From Kocuria rosea subsp. polaris (GTDB taxonomy: Bacteria; Actinomycetota; Actinomycetes; Actinomycetales; Micrococcaceae): DNA of 64,000 bases. The first letter of the stretch is position 1, and each line of letters begins with the position of its first letter. The translations under genes and the position numbers were made by a program. Location of the stretch: positions 83,303-147,302 of the forward strand of contig NZ_LQBK01000004.1 in NCBI RefSeq assembly GCF_001483755.1. The letters run 5' to 3'. Below, one piece after another: positions 43,347 through 51,770 of the stretch. Below the pieces are notes generated by a model. It worked only from the letters and a program-made list of their open reading frames with translations, made no database searches and was not told the DNA's origin.

Positions 43347-43436
43347 AAGGCCTCCACCGCGGGCGCCACCAAGGTCTCCCGTCGTGCCGCGCTCGCCTGG
43401 GGCATGCCGCTCCCGTGCCGATCGGCGCGCTGCCGC

Positions 43437-44387
43437 TCAGGCTCGCGCCCGGTCGACCGGGTTGGTGAACCAGCCTCCCTGCGTCAACGCCTCGAGGTTC
43501 TCGCGCAGGAGGTCCGCGGCCCCAATGGGCCGGCCACCGGCCATGTGCGGGGTGATGGTCAGGTTGGGGGCCGACCACAAGGGGGAGTCCGCGGGCAAGG
43601 GTTCCTGGGCGGCGACGTCGATGGCCGCGCCGGCGATGGACCCGGTGCTGAGGGCCTCCACGAGAGCGTCCTCGTCCACGGTCGATCCCCGGCCCACGTT
43701 GACCACGAGGGCGTGCGGCGGAAGGGCGTCGAGCGTCTTGCGGTCCAGGGCGCGCTCCGTCGCGGGGTCGTGGGGCAGGACGAGGACGAGCACGTCGGTC
43801 CCGGGCAGGTGCTCGGGCAGCTGCTCCGGGGTGATGACCGGGTGCCCGCCGCGTTCGCCGGAACTCCGCGCGACGCCGGTGACCTGGCTGCCCAGAGCGG
43901 TGCACAGGTCGGCCAGGTGCTGCCCGATGGCGCCGAACCCCCAGATGAGGACCCGGGCATCGATGAGCGTGGTGACCCGGCCCTCGGGGTGCAGCGGCTG
44001 CAGGCCGCCCAGCTGCGGATCCCAGGTGCGCTCGCCCTGGCTCCGGGCCGCGGCGGGCAGCCGGCGGACCAGGTTCAGCAGGAGCGCCAGCGCGTGCTCG
44101 GTCACGGGACGGGTGTGCAGGCCGACACCGGAGCAGACGACCGCCTCCGCGCGGAACCCCGCCGCCAGCACGCTGTCCGGCCCGGCCGCCAACGCCTGGA
44201 CGAGCTCCACGCGGGTGAGTCGGCGGGCTGTCTCCTGCAGGACGTCGCCGGAAGTGCCCCAGACGACGACGGCCTGCGCGTCGGCGTGCTCCGGCGGGAC
44301 GGGCTCCGTCGCCGCGTAGCGGACGACCTCGTGGCCGGTGAGGTCCCCGGGGTCGATGTCGGTGGTGTCGGGAATCAGGATCTTCAT
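43437..44387 (-). CDS. D-isomer-specific 2-hydroxyacid dehydrogenase
   Basis: 316 residues from ATG 44387 (a longer frame upstream has no ribosome binding site). NAD-binding GFGAIGQHLADL with the usual GxGxxG, then NVGRGSTVDEDALVEAL (catalytic Arg), AIDVAAQEPLPADSPLW (Glu) and TPHMAGG (His), the triad of the family. The enzyme interconverts a 2-oxoacid and a D-2-hydroxyacid or acts as a phosphoglycerate/hydroxypyruvate-type reductase. It lies downstream of lysR on the same strand, opposite the cyclase operon, and may feed the same pathway. Confidence 0.92.
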   Translation of the reverse strand: MKILIPDTTDIDPGDLTGHEVVRYAATEPVPPEHADAQAVVVWGTSGDVLQETARRLTRVELVQALAAGPDSVLAAGFRAEAVVCSGVGLHTRPVTEHALALLLNLVRRLPAAARSQGERTWDPQLGGLQPLHPEGRVTTLIDARVLIWGFGAIGQHLADLCTALGSQVTGVARSSGERGGHPVITPEQLPEHLPGTDVLVLVLPHDPATERALDRKTLDALPPHALVVNVGRGSTVDEDALVEALSTGSIAGAAIDVAAQEPLPADSPLWSAPNLTITPHMAGGRPIGAADLLRENLEALTQGGWFTNPVDRARA

Positions 44388-44512
44388 CAGGTCATCGTCT
44401 CCCGGTCGGGACGGTGCGTCGAGCAACGGGGTGGCCGGCACGCGGTTGAGGCCACGGTGCAGGGCCCCGGTCCGTGTCTCTCGGCGTTCGGCCGCGTCCA
44501 CAGCACGGGAGC

Positions 44513-45430
44513 TCACATGAGGACGTGCGGGGGAGAAATTTCCGGGGTCGGGATGATCTCCTCCATCGCCTCGAGGACGGCGTTGACGGCCGCCGAGTTC
44601 TCGTTCTTCCGCCAGACGATCACCGCGGCGAGATGCATCGGGGGCCCGGCGAGGTCGCGGTAGACCAGTCCGGGCGTGGCGATGTGCTGGACCGAGGACA
44701 CTGTGATCGTGACCCCGATGCCCGCGGCGACGAGGCCGAGGATGGCGTAGGAGTCGGGTGCCTCCTGCAGGATCCGCGGAGTGAACCCGTGGGCGGCGGT
44801 GATGCGCATCATCGCGTCCCGCACGGTGGAGCCCTGGGTCGCCGGGAACGTCACGAACGGTTCGTCGGCGAGATCCTCCACGCGGACCGCAGTCCCGGCG
44901 GCCAGCGGGTGGTCGGCGGGCAGTGCGACGACGACCCGCTCGTGCACGAAGACGCGGCTGTTCACGTCCGAGCGTCGCACCGGCAGACGGGAAAAGCCGA
45001 TGTCCACGGTGCCGGCCGCCACCTGGGCGGGAGCGGTGCCTCCGTACACCAGGCTCTGCAGAACCAGCTCTATGCCGGGATGCTCAGTGCGCACCGCGCG
45101 GGCCAACCGCGGAAGGAGCTCCCGGCTGCTCGCCCCGGCATAACCGATGCTCACCTTGCCGAAGACCTCGGAGCGGCCGACCAGCGCCGCGTGGCGCACG
45201 GCGTCCGCGTCGCGGAGCAGTGCGCGGGCGGGGTCCAGGGCGGCGGCGCCGGCATCGGTCAGGTGCACCGAGCGGGTGCTGCGGTCGAACAGGGTGGCGT
45301 TCAGCTCCCGCTCCAGCCTTCGGATCTGCTGGCTGAGCTGCGGCTGGGACACCCCGAGGCGGTCGGCGGCCCGGCTGAAGTGCAGTTCTTCTGCCACGGC
45401 CACGAAAGCTCTGAGGTGTCGGGTGTCCAT
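44513..45430 (-). CDS. LysR family transcriptional regulator
   Basis: 305 residues from ATG 45430. N-terminal winged helix MDTRHLRAFVAVAEELHFSRAADRLGVSQPQLSQQIRRLERELNATLF, then a periplasmic-binding-like effector domain (SIGYAGASSRELLPRLARAV). Members of the benzoate/aromatic-acid (BenM, CatM) branch look like this. It is divergent from the cyclase operon with 148 bp between the starts, the standard layout for a LysR protein and its target, so it likely activates that operon in response to an acid substrate or pathway intermediate. Confidence 0.93.
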   Translation of the reverse strand: MDTRHLRAFVAVAEELHFSRAADRLGVSQPQLSQQIRRLERELNATLFDRSTRSVHLTDAGAAALDPARALLRDADAVRHAALVGRSEVFGKVSIGYAGASSRELLPRLARAVRTEHPGIELVLQSLVYGGTAPAQVAAGTVDIGFSRLPVRRSDVNSRVFVHERVVVALPADHPLAAGTAVRVEDLADEPFVTFPATQGSTVRDAMMRITAAHGFTPRILQEAPDSYAILGLVAAGIGVTITVSSVQHIATPGLVYRDLAGPPMHLAAVIVWRKNENSAAVNAVLEAMEEIIPTPEISPPHVLM

Positions 45431-45444
45431 TGTCCTATTTATAA

Positions 45445-45468
45445 CGTTCTCGAATGCCTGTCGGAACG
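45445..45468. promoter_or_regulatory. Imperfect inverted repeat in the LysR divergent region
   Basis: CGTTC and GAACG, 14 bases apart, in an AT-richer patch next to the lysR start; TTCATTGGACGCCAATAA follows at 45474. A LysR recognition site is expected in this region, and this is the most symmetric segment. Confidence 0.4.
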
Positions 45469-45578
45469 ATTGTTCATTGGACGCCAATAACTTCTGCTGG
45501 CATCTTGAACCGTGGTCGTTGTCACACGTAGAAGTGTGCTGAACCACAGTCGGTCAACCGCCCGGGTGGAGGACGAAC

Positions 45579-46646
45579 ATGTCGAAGGAAGCGCTCGGGA
45601 GATCTCCGCGGTGGGTTCGACGTCCCGAGGACTCCACGTGGGGTGACTTCGGGCCCGACGACGCGCTCGGCCGCCTCAATCTGCTGACGCCCGAGAAGGT
45701 CCGGCAGGGCGTCGCCGAGGTGCAGGAGGGGCTGTCCTTCGCGCTGAGCCTGCCGCTGACGCTTCCGGGCGGCACAGCACTGAACCCGAATCGGCTGCCC
45801 CCGGTGGTCCGGCCGAACCGACGGCAGGGCCGGGTCAACTACAACTGCCGGATGGGCGAGCTCACCGCTGGTGCCACCGACGTGCTCAGCGACGACCTCG
45901 CCGTCCTCCACCTGCAGTACTCCACGCAGTGGGACTCGCTGGCGCACGCGGGGTCGATGTTCGACGCCGACGGCGACGGCGTGCCCGAGCCGGTGTACTA
46001 CAACGGCTTCCGCGCCGGCACCGACGTGGTGGGACCGTCGTCGGTGGAGGACTCCGGCCTCGAGACCCTGCACGGTTCGACCACCTCGTCGGCCGGGCCG
46101 CTCGGCATCGACGGCATGGCGCGGACCGGTGTCCAGGGCCGTGCGGTGATGATCGACCTGCACGCCCACCTGGGCGACGACCGCGTCCTGGTGGACTTCG
46201 ACCACCTGGAGGCGGTCATGGCCGCGGACCGGGTCGTGGTCGAGGAGGGTGACATCGTGTGCCTGCACACCGGCTGGAGCGAGAAAGTCCTGGCGATGGA
46301 CGGAAACCCCGACCCGGAGCTGCTGCACGGCTCGGGCGCCGTCCTCGACGGGCGCGATCCCGCCCTGCTCAGGTGGATCACCGACTCCGGGCTGGCTGCC
46401 CTCGCCGCGGACAACTACGCCGTCGAGGCCTTCCCGGCGACCCCTGCCGAGCCGCCGTGCGCCCTCCTGCCCCTGCACGAGCACTGCCTGTTCAAGCTCG
46501 GCGTCCACCTCGGGGAGCTCTGGCGGCTCACGCCGCTGGCGGAGCACCTCCGGGCCCATGGGCGCAGTCGTTTCCTCCTCACCGCCCCTCCCCTCAACCT
46601 CCCCGGGGCGGCCGCCTCGCCCGTGACACCGATCGGAACCGTCTGA
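45579..46646 (+). CDS. Cyclase / kynurenine-formamidase-like hydrolase
   Basis: 355 residues from ATG 45579 behind GGAGGACGAAC. The family's metal site HxGTHxDxxxH is present in the variant QYSTQWDSLAHAG (Asp119, His123), followed by ARTGVQGRAVMIDLHAHLG, EGDIVCLHTGW and LLPLHEHCLFKLGVHLGE. Such enzymes hydrolyse amides, lactones or cyclic intermediates. The long form (355 residues against about 210-260 of formamidases) belongs to a subgroup of large cyclases with unknown substrates. First gene of the LysR-divergent operon; its stop touches the SDR start (TGATG), so the two are coupled. Confidence 0.87.
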   Translation: MSKEALGRSPRWVRRPEDSTWGDFGPDDALGRLNLLTPEKVRQGVAEVQEGLSFALSLPLTLPGGTALNPNRLPPVVRPNRRQGRVNYNCRMGELTAGATDVLSDDLAVLHLQYSTQWDSLAHAGSMFDADGDGVPEPVYYNGFRAGTDVVGPSSVEDSGLETLHGSTTSSAGPLGIDGMARTGVQGRAVMIDLHAHLGDDRVLVDFDHLEAVMAADRVVVEEGDIVCLHTGWSEKVLAMDGNPDPELLHGSGAVLDGRDPALLRWITDSGLAALAADNYAVEAFPATPAEPPCALLPLHEHCLFKLGVHLGELWRLTPLAEHLRAHGRSRFLLTAPPLNLPGAAASPVTPIGTV

Positions 46647-47356
46647 TGAATGCTCACCCGCCCCGCCGCGTCCTCGTCACCGGGGGCGCCTCCGGCATCG
46701 GCGAGGCCATCGCCGAGCGCTGCCGTGCCGACGGTCTCGAGGTGGTGGTCATCGACCGTGCGGGCGGGGGGATCCGCGCCGACCTGTCGGATGCCGACTC
46801 GACTGCCGCCGCCCTCGACGAAGCGCTGGCGGACGGGCCCATCACCAGCATCGTCAACAACGTGGGCGCCGTCTTCCCCGGCTCCGCCGAGGAGCAGACC
46901 CTCGACGAGCTCGAGGCGGCGTGGTCGCTGAACCTGCGCAGCGCGATGCAGTGCACGCAGGCGCTGATCCCGTCCATGAAGGACGCCGGGTTCGGTCGGA
47001 TCGTCACCATTTCCTCCCGTGCCGCACTCGGCAAGGAGCTGCGCTCCGCCTATGCCGCCACCAAAGCGGGGCTGATCGGGCTGACCCGTGTCTGGGCCCT
47101 CGAGCTGGGACGTCACGGCGTGACGGCGAACGCCATCGGTCCGGGACCGATCAGCACCCCGCTGTTCGAGGAGGCGAATCCGGCGGGCAGTCCGCGCACC
47201 CGGGCGATCGTGGACGCCGTTCCGGTCCAGCGCATGGGGACGCCCGAGGACGTCGCGCACGCCGCGTCGTACTTCCTCGACGAGCGCTCGGGCTTCGTCA
47301 CGGGCCAGACCCTGTACGTGTGCGGCGGCATGACGGTCGGATCGGTGGCGATCTGA
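46646..47356 (+). CDS. SDR family oxidoreductase (FabG-like)
   Basis: 236 residues from ATG 46646. VLVTGGASGIGEAIAERCRADGLEVVVID gives the NAD-binding loop with Asp at the end of strand 2, NNVGAVFPGS the structural Asn, SSRAALGKELRSAYAATKAGL the catalytic Ser, Tyr and Lys, and GPISTPLFEE the C-terminal lid. It oxidises a secondary hydroxyl, probably of the acid released by the cyclase. Overlaps the previous stop; its own stop is one base before the next ATG. Confidence 0.92.
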   Translation: MNAHPPRRVLVTGGASGIGEAIAERCRADGLEVVVIDRAGGGIRADLSDADSTAAALDEALADGPITSIVNNVGAVFPGSAEEQTLDELEAAWSLNLRSAMQCTQALIPSMKDAGFGRIVTISSRAALGKELRSAYAATKAGLIGLTRVWALELGRHGVTANAIGPGPISTPLFEEANPAGSPRTRAIVDAVPVQRMGTPEDVAHAASYFLDERSGFVTGQTLYVCGGMTVGSVAI

Positions 47357-47357
47357 C

Positions 47358-48314
47358 ATGGCGTCCCGGGACACCCCGCTGGCCGTCGTCGGCGCCGGCA
47401 GCATCGGCGTCGCCTTCGCCCTGGTCTTCGCCCGGGCCGGATTCGCAGTCCGTCTGCAGGACCCCGACCGGCGCCGCCTCGAGCAGGCACCGGAGGAGAT
47501 CCGCTCCCGGCTGGAGGCGCTCCTGGAGCACGGTCTGCTCCAGGAACCGGCCCAGGACGTCCTCGGGCGGATCCGGTGCGTGGAGGACCTGGCGGAAGCC
47601 GTGCCGGGCACTGCCCTGGTGCAGGAGTGCGCCCCGGAGCGGCTCGAGCTCAAGACACAGCTCTTCGCCGAGCTCGATCGGCTCGCCGACACCGGGACCG
47701 TGCTGGCGTCGTCGTCCTCGGCCCTGACCGCCTCGTCCTTCGCCGCCGATCTCGACGGCCGCGGCCGTTGCCTGGTGGCCCACCCCGGCAATCCGCCGTA
47801 CCTGTTGCCGGTGATCGAGCTCGTGCCCGCTCCGTTCACCGCGTCCTCGAGCGTGGACCGCGCCCGGTCCGTCTACCAGCAGGCTGGGCTCAGCCCCGTG
47901 CTCGTGGAGCGCGAGGTGGAGGGCTTCGTCTTCAACCGGCTCCAGGGGGCCCTGTTGCGGGAGGCCTACTGTCTCGTCCGGGACGGCGTGGCCTCCGTCG
48001 AGGCCGTCGACCAGGTCGTGCGGGAGGGCCTCGGTCGCCGCTGGGCGTTCATGGGGCCGTTCGAGACCGTCGACCTCAACACCCGCGGCGGCATCGCCTC
48101 GCACGCCGAGAAGATGGGCCCGGCCTACTACCGCATGGGCCGCGAGCGCGGTCAGGACGACCCCTGGACCGACGACCTCGTGGGAACCGTGACCGACGAG
48201 CGCCGGGAACTCCTGCCGCTGGAGCACTGGGAGCAGCGCGTCCTGTGGCGCGACGAGCAGCTGATGCGGCTCGCGGAGCTGTTCCGGCGACACGATCCAC
48301 CGCACCGCCCCTGA
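47358..48314 (+). CDS. 3-hydroxyacyl dehydrogenase, lambda-crystallin/L-gulonate type
   Basis: 318 residues from ATG 47358. VVGAGSIGVAFALVFARAGFAVRLQDPD is the NAD-binding motif, ASSSSALTASSF and AHPGNPPYLLPVIELVPAP carry the catalytic serine, histidine and Asn, and WAFMGPFETVDLNTRGGI is the signature of the lambda-crystallin / L-gulonate 3-dehydrogenase branch. It oxidises a 3-hydroxyacid or its CoA ester. One base after the SDR stop. Together with that SDR it suggests a beta-hydroxyacid degradation route. Confidence 0.92.
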   Translation: MASRDTPLAVVGAGSIGVAFALVFARAGFAVRLQDPDRRRLEQAPEEIRSRLEALLEHGLLQEPAQDVLGRIRCVEDLAEAVPGTALVQECAPERLELKTQLFAELDRLADTGTVLASSSSALTASSFAADLDGRGRCLVAHPGNPPYLLPVIELVPAPFTASSSVDRARSVYQQAGLSPVLVEREVEGFVFNRLQGALLREAYCLVRDGVASVEAVDQVVREGLGRRWAFMGPFETVDLNTRGGIASHAEKMGPAYYRMGRERGQDDPWTDDLVGTVTDERRELLPLEHWEQRVLWRDEQLMRLAELFRRHDPPHRP

Positions 48315-48349
48315 CATCCCGCACGCCACCCGATCACGACGAGGACCCC

Positions 48350-49681
48350 ATGAAAACTGCCGCCAAGCTGTTCACCAACCTCACCAACAAGTACCTGCCC
48401 GATCCTCTGGTGATCGCCATCGGCCTGACCGCCTTCACGATGCTGCTGGCCATGGTGATCCGCGGGAACTCGTTCCTGGAGGTCACCACGCAGTGGGGCG
48501 ACGGGTTCTGGGACCTGCTCGCCTTCTCCATGCAGATGACCGTGATCCTGGTGGCCGGCTACATCCTCGCCAAGACCCCCATGGTGGACCGGGGTCTCAC
48601 CGCCATCGCCCACCGGGTCACCTCGCCCCGGGCGGCCATCATCGTCGCGACCCTCGTGGGCGGCGTGGGCAGCTGGCTCAACTGGGGCTTCGGGCTGGTG
48701 CTCGGCGGGCTCATGGCCCAGAAGCTGGCCCTCAACGTCAAGGGACTGCACTACCCGCTGGCCATCGCCGCCGGCTACAGCGGCTTCGCCCTCTACGGAG
48801 TCGGCCTCTCCGGGTCCGTGCCGCTGCTCATCGCCACGCCGGGGCACTTCCTCGAGGACCAGATCGGTCTGATCGACCTCGGGCGCACCATCTTCGATCC
48901 GGTCATCCTGGGCATGGTGGTCGTCCTCCTGATCGGCCTGCCCCTGTTCAACGCCGCGCTCCACCCCAAGGACCCGGCCGACGTCAAGGAGATCGATCCG
49001 ACCACGGTGGCACCCGCACCCGAGAAGCTCCAGGCCGACAAGTCCGGCCTCTCCGTGGGGGAGCGGCTCAACGCCAGCCCCGTCTTCAGCATCGGCATCG
49101 GCGCTCTCGCGCTGATCTACCTGGTGCAGCACTTCGCCCGGGGCGGAGGCCTTGACCTCAACACCGTGAACTTCGCCCTGCTGTTCCTGGGCATCCTGTT
49201 CCTCACCCGCCCGATGTACTTCCTCGACACCCTCAACGACGGGATCCGGCTGGCGGCCGGCATCGTGGTCCAGTACCCCTTCTACGCGGGCATCATGGGC
49301 ATCCTGATGGGCTCCGGCCTGGTCGTCACCTTCGCCGCGTGGATCGGAGACATCTCCTCCGCGGAGACGCTGCCGTTCCTGTCCTTCCTCAGCGGCGGCT
49401 TGATCAACCTGTTGGCGCCCTCGGGCGGCGGCCAGTGGGCCGTGCAGGGCCCGGTCATGATCGAGGCGGCCAACCAGCTCGACGCCGACTACGCCAAGAC
49501 CGCTCTGGGCGTGCAGATCGGCGACCAGTGGACCAACATGGTGCAGCCGTTCTGGATCCTGCCTGTCCTGGCCATCTCGAAGCTGAAGCTGGGCGAGGTC
49601 ATGGGGTACCTGGTGCTCATCCTCGTCTTCATCGGCGTCGTCTTCGGCGCCGCCGTGCTCCTGTGGGGTTTCCTGGGCTGA
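48350..49681 (+). CDS. AtoE-type short-chain fatty acid permease
   Basis: 443 residues from ATG 48350 behind GAGGACCCC. About 12 membrane helices; FTNLTNKYLPDPLVIAIGLTAFTMLLAMV, GGVGSWLNWGFGLVLGGLMAQ, and LLAPSGGGQWAVQGPVMIEAA are conserved in the AtoE / TIGR00366 short-chain fatty acid transporter family. It imports a small organic acid with a cation. As the last gene of the LysR-divergent operon it presumably imports the pathway's starting compound, a short hydroxyacid or lactone (inferred). A strong hairpin follows. Confidence 0.93.
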   Translation: MKTAAKLFTNLTNKYLPDPLVIAIGLTAFTMLLAMVIRGNSFLEVTTQWGDGFWDLLAFSMQMTVILVAGYILAKTPMVDRGLTAIAHRVTSPRAAIIVATLVGGVGSWLNWGFGLVLGGLMAQKLALNVKGLHYPLAIAAGYSGFALYGVGLSGSVPLLIATPGHFLEDQIGLIDLGRTIFDPVILGMVVVLLIGLPLFNAALHPKDPADVKEIDPTTVAPAPEKLQADKSGLSVGERLNASPVFSIGIGALALIYLVQHFARGGGLDLNTVNFALLFLGILFLTRPMYFLDTLNDGIRLAAGIVVQYPFYAGIMGILMGSGLVVTFAAWIGDISSAETLPFLSFLSGGLINLLAPSGGGQWAVQGPVMIEAANQLDADYAKTALGVQIGDQWTNMVQPFWILPVLAISKLKLGEVMGYLVLILVFIGVVFGAAVLLWGFLG

Positions 49682-49698
49682 ATCCTGCTGACCGCACG

Positions 49699-49745
49699 AA
49701 TCCGGCCCGCCCCGCGCACTCAGTGTGCTCGGGGCGGGCCGGATT
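49699..49745. terminator. Strong bidirectional terminator
   Basis: A 16-bp perfect stem (49699-49714 with 49730-49745) with an inner GCAC/GTGC pair. It lies 17 bp after the permease stop and also faces the convergent YciI gene. Confidence 0.9.
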
Positions 49746-49766
49746 ACTTGGTCGCCCGGCGTCCAG

Positions 49767-50063
49767 CTACAGGTAGTTCTTCCCGTCCAGGTACGCCTTG
49801 CGCCAGCGCTGGATCTTCACCTCGCGGAAGAGACCGCCCCGGGAGAACGGGTCCGCCTCGATCAGAGCCTCGGCCTCCGCACGGGTGTCGACGTCGACGA
49901 GGTAGAGGCCTCCATCGGCCGTCTCGCCGTCGTCGGAGAGCTTCGCCCCGCAGGCCAGCAGCTTGTCGGCGACCGTCTCGAGGTACCGCAGGTGCTCGTC
50001 CCGCAGCTCCAGGCGCCGGTCGTAGGCGTTGGTTCGGTCGAAGGTCTCGATCATGTAGGGCAC
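49767..50063 (-). CDS. YciI-like protein
   Basis: 98 residues from GTG 50063 behind GGAGGAGACCACA; a longer frame upstream lacks a site. The YciI core reads RDEHLRYLETVADKLLACGAKLSDDGETADGGLYLVDVDTRAEAEALIEADPFSRGGLFREVKIQRWRKAY, with the conserved His-Asp pattern of these ferredoxin-like barrel proteins (here Glu-His in DEHLRYL and DPF). Members are possible small dehydrochlorinases or muconolactone isomerase relatives. It converges on the AtoE operon and could act on its intermediates. Confidence 0.88.
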   Translation of the reverse strand: MPYMIETFDRTNAYDRRLELRDEHLRYLETVADKLLACGAKLSDDGETADGGLYLVDVDTRAEAEALIEADPFSRGGLFREVKIQRWRKAYLDGKNYL

Positions 50064-50183
50064 TGTGGTCTCCTCCGCGGTTCGTTCGGCACAGCCATCG
50101 TGCCACCCGCCTGGCCTCTCTCGGCGCCGGGCGGGTGGGGGAGCACCCGTCGTCAGGCATGCCATCGCCGCGCCAGGCACCGG

Positions 50184-50450
50184 TCACACACTCTCCCGGC
50201 TGATGCGAGCCTCGGGAACGTGCTCGTCCGCAGGGGACGACGGCCGACGGACTCGCCGGAAGCGGGCGCCGTCCGATGGTGCGGAGTCGCCGAGGAAGAC
50301 CAGGCTGCGCCGCAGCGTCTGCCGCCAGCCGTCCCAGCCGAGGTCGCGCCACGGCACCCGCTCCTCCGCGGGAACGGCCAGGCGCCCGATCACCGTGTAC
50401 ACCGCCAGCACAGCGGCTGTGGCCGTCAGCAGAAATAGGAACGCGATCAT
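50184..50450 (-). CDS. Small single-pass membrane protein
   Basis: 88 residues from ATG 50450 behind GGAGCTCATC. One membrane helix (MIAFLFLLTATAAVLAVYTVIGRL) is followed by a basic cytoplasmic tail (WRQTLRRSLVFLGD, RFRRVRRPSS). Unknown function; next to, and divergent with respect to, nothing recognisable. Confidence 0.6.
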   Translation of the reverse strand: MIAFLFLLTATAAVLAVYTVIGRLAVPAEERVPWRDLGWDGWRQTLRRSLVFLGDSAPSDGARFRRVRRPSSPADEHVPEARISRESV

Positions 50451-50685
50451 GATGAGCTCCTTGCTCGTCGAGTGCCGGCCGATCCGGCTCACTCTCACGC
50501 TGACAAGCCTGGTCGCTCGGCGATCTCCGCACGAGTGGCAGAAATGACTACTGTCGATCACTTTCTGCCATTTCTGTCAGTGCCTCTTTTCGGTGCCGGC
50601 ATGGGCCAGTTCTTCGCCCCTGATGGCGACCATGACGGAGCACCTCGGCCGCGCTCTCTCGGCCGAGGCGCTTGCGTGGCTGTGC

Positions 50686-51636
50686 TCAGGAAGTGGTCGC
50701 GAAGCGGCGGCGGTACTGCTGCGGGCTGAGCCTGCGGATCCGGGTGAAGTGGTGGCGCAGCGTGGCCGCGTTGCCGAAGCCCACGTCCGCGGCGATGCGC
50801 TCGACGGGCAGGTCGGTCTCCTCGAGCAGCTGCTCGGCCCGGTGCAGGCGCCGCGCGGTGATCCAGGCGTGCGGCGTGGTGCCCGTCTCGTCGCGGAAGC
50901 GGCGGGCGAAGGTGCGCGGGGACATGGCGGCGCGCCGGGCCAGGGCGTCGACGTCGAGCGGTTCGTCGAGGTGTCCCACGATCCAGGTGAGCAGCGGGTC
51001 CAGCGTCTCGGCCCGGCGCTCGGGGACCGGTTCCTTGATGAACTGGGCCTGCCCGCCCTGGCGCTGCGGCGGCACGACCATGCGCCGTGCCACGGTGTTG
51101 GCGGCCGCCGAGCCGAACTCCTGGCGCCACAGGTGCAGGCAGGCGTCGAGGCCCGCCGCGGTGCCGGCGCTGGTGAGGATGCTGCCGTCCTCGACGTAGA
51201 GGACCTCGGGCACCACCTGGGCGGCGGGGAACCGCACGGCCAGCTCCGCCGTGTGCATCCAGTGGGTCGTGCAGCGGCGGCCGTCGAGCAGGCCGGCCGC
51301 CCCCAGCACGAAGGCGCCCGAGCAGATGGACAGGATCCGGGCGCCGCGGTCGTGGGCCGCGCGCAGCGCGTCGATCACCTCGGCCGGGACCTCCCGGTCC
51401 CGGGACATGGCCGGGAGGACCACGAGATCTGCCTCGGCCACCCGGTCGAGCCCGTGCTGGACGGCCACGTCGAAGCCGGCGATCGTGCGAACCGGCCGCC
51501 CCCCGGGACTGCACACCGCGAAGTCCATCACCGGCAGGCCGTTGGCGGAGCGGTCGATCGCCCAGGCCTCGCAGGCCACGCCGAGCTCGAAGGGGGAGAC
51601 CTCGCCGAACACGATGACGGCCACGTTGCTGATCAT
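50686..51636 (-). CDS. GlxA-family regulator (DJ-1/PfpI plus AraC)
   Basis: 316 residues from ATG 51636. The N-terminal DJ-1/PfpI-like domain (NVAVIVFGEVSPFELGVACEAW, then ARILSICSGAFVLGAAGLLDGRRCTTHW with the nucleophile-elbow Cys) is followed by AraC helix-turn-helix motifs VDALARRAAMSPRTFARRFRDETGTTPHAWI and VERIAADVGFGNAATLRHHFTR. Such proteins control catabolism of arginine, carnitine, choline or aldehydes. Divergent from the NAD-binding protein at 51771, which is the likely target. Confidence 0.93.
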   Translation of the reverse strand: MISNVAVIVFGEVSPFELGVACEAWAIDRSANGLPVMDFAVCSPGGRPVRTIAGFDVAVQHGLDRVAEADLVVLPAMSRDREVPAEVIDALRAAHDRGARILSICSGAFVLGAAGLLDGRRCTTHWMHTAELAVRFPAAQVVPEVLYVEDGSILTSAGTAAGLDACLHLWRQEFGSAAANTVARRMVVPPQRQGGQAQFIKEPVPERRAETLDPLLTWIVGHLDEPLDVDALARRAAMSPRTFARRFRDETGTTPHAWITARRLHRAEQLLEETDLPVERIAADVGFGNAATLRHHFTRIRRLSPQQYRRRFATTS

Positions 51637-51770
51637 GGGTCCATGCTCCCAGCAGCGTGGCAGGAAGTCGACGGCAATATAGAAAGCGATACTCGCGGCG
51701 GCACAGCCAGACGAGGAGAATCGGGCCATCAGGACCGGAGCGCGGACGGACGGGAACAGGGCGGTGGACG

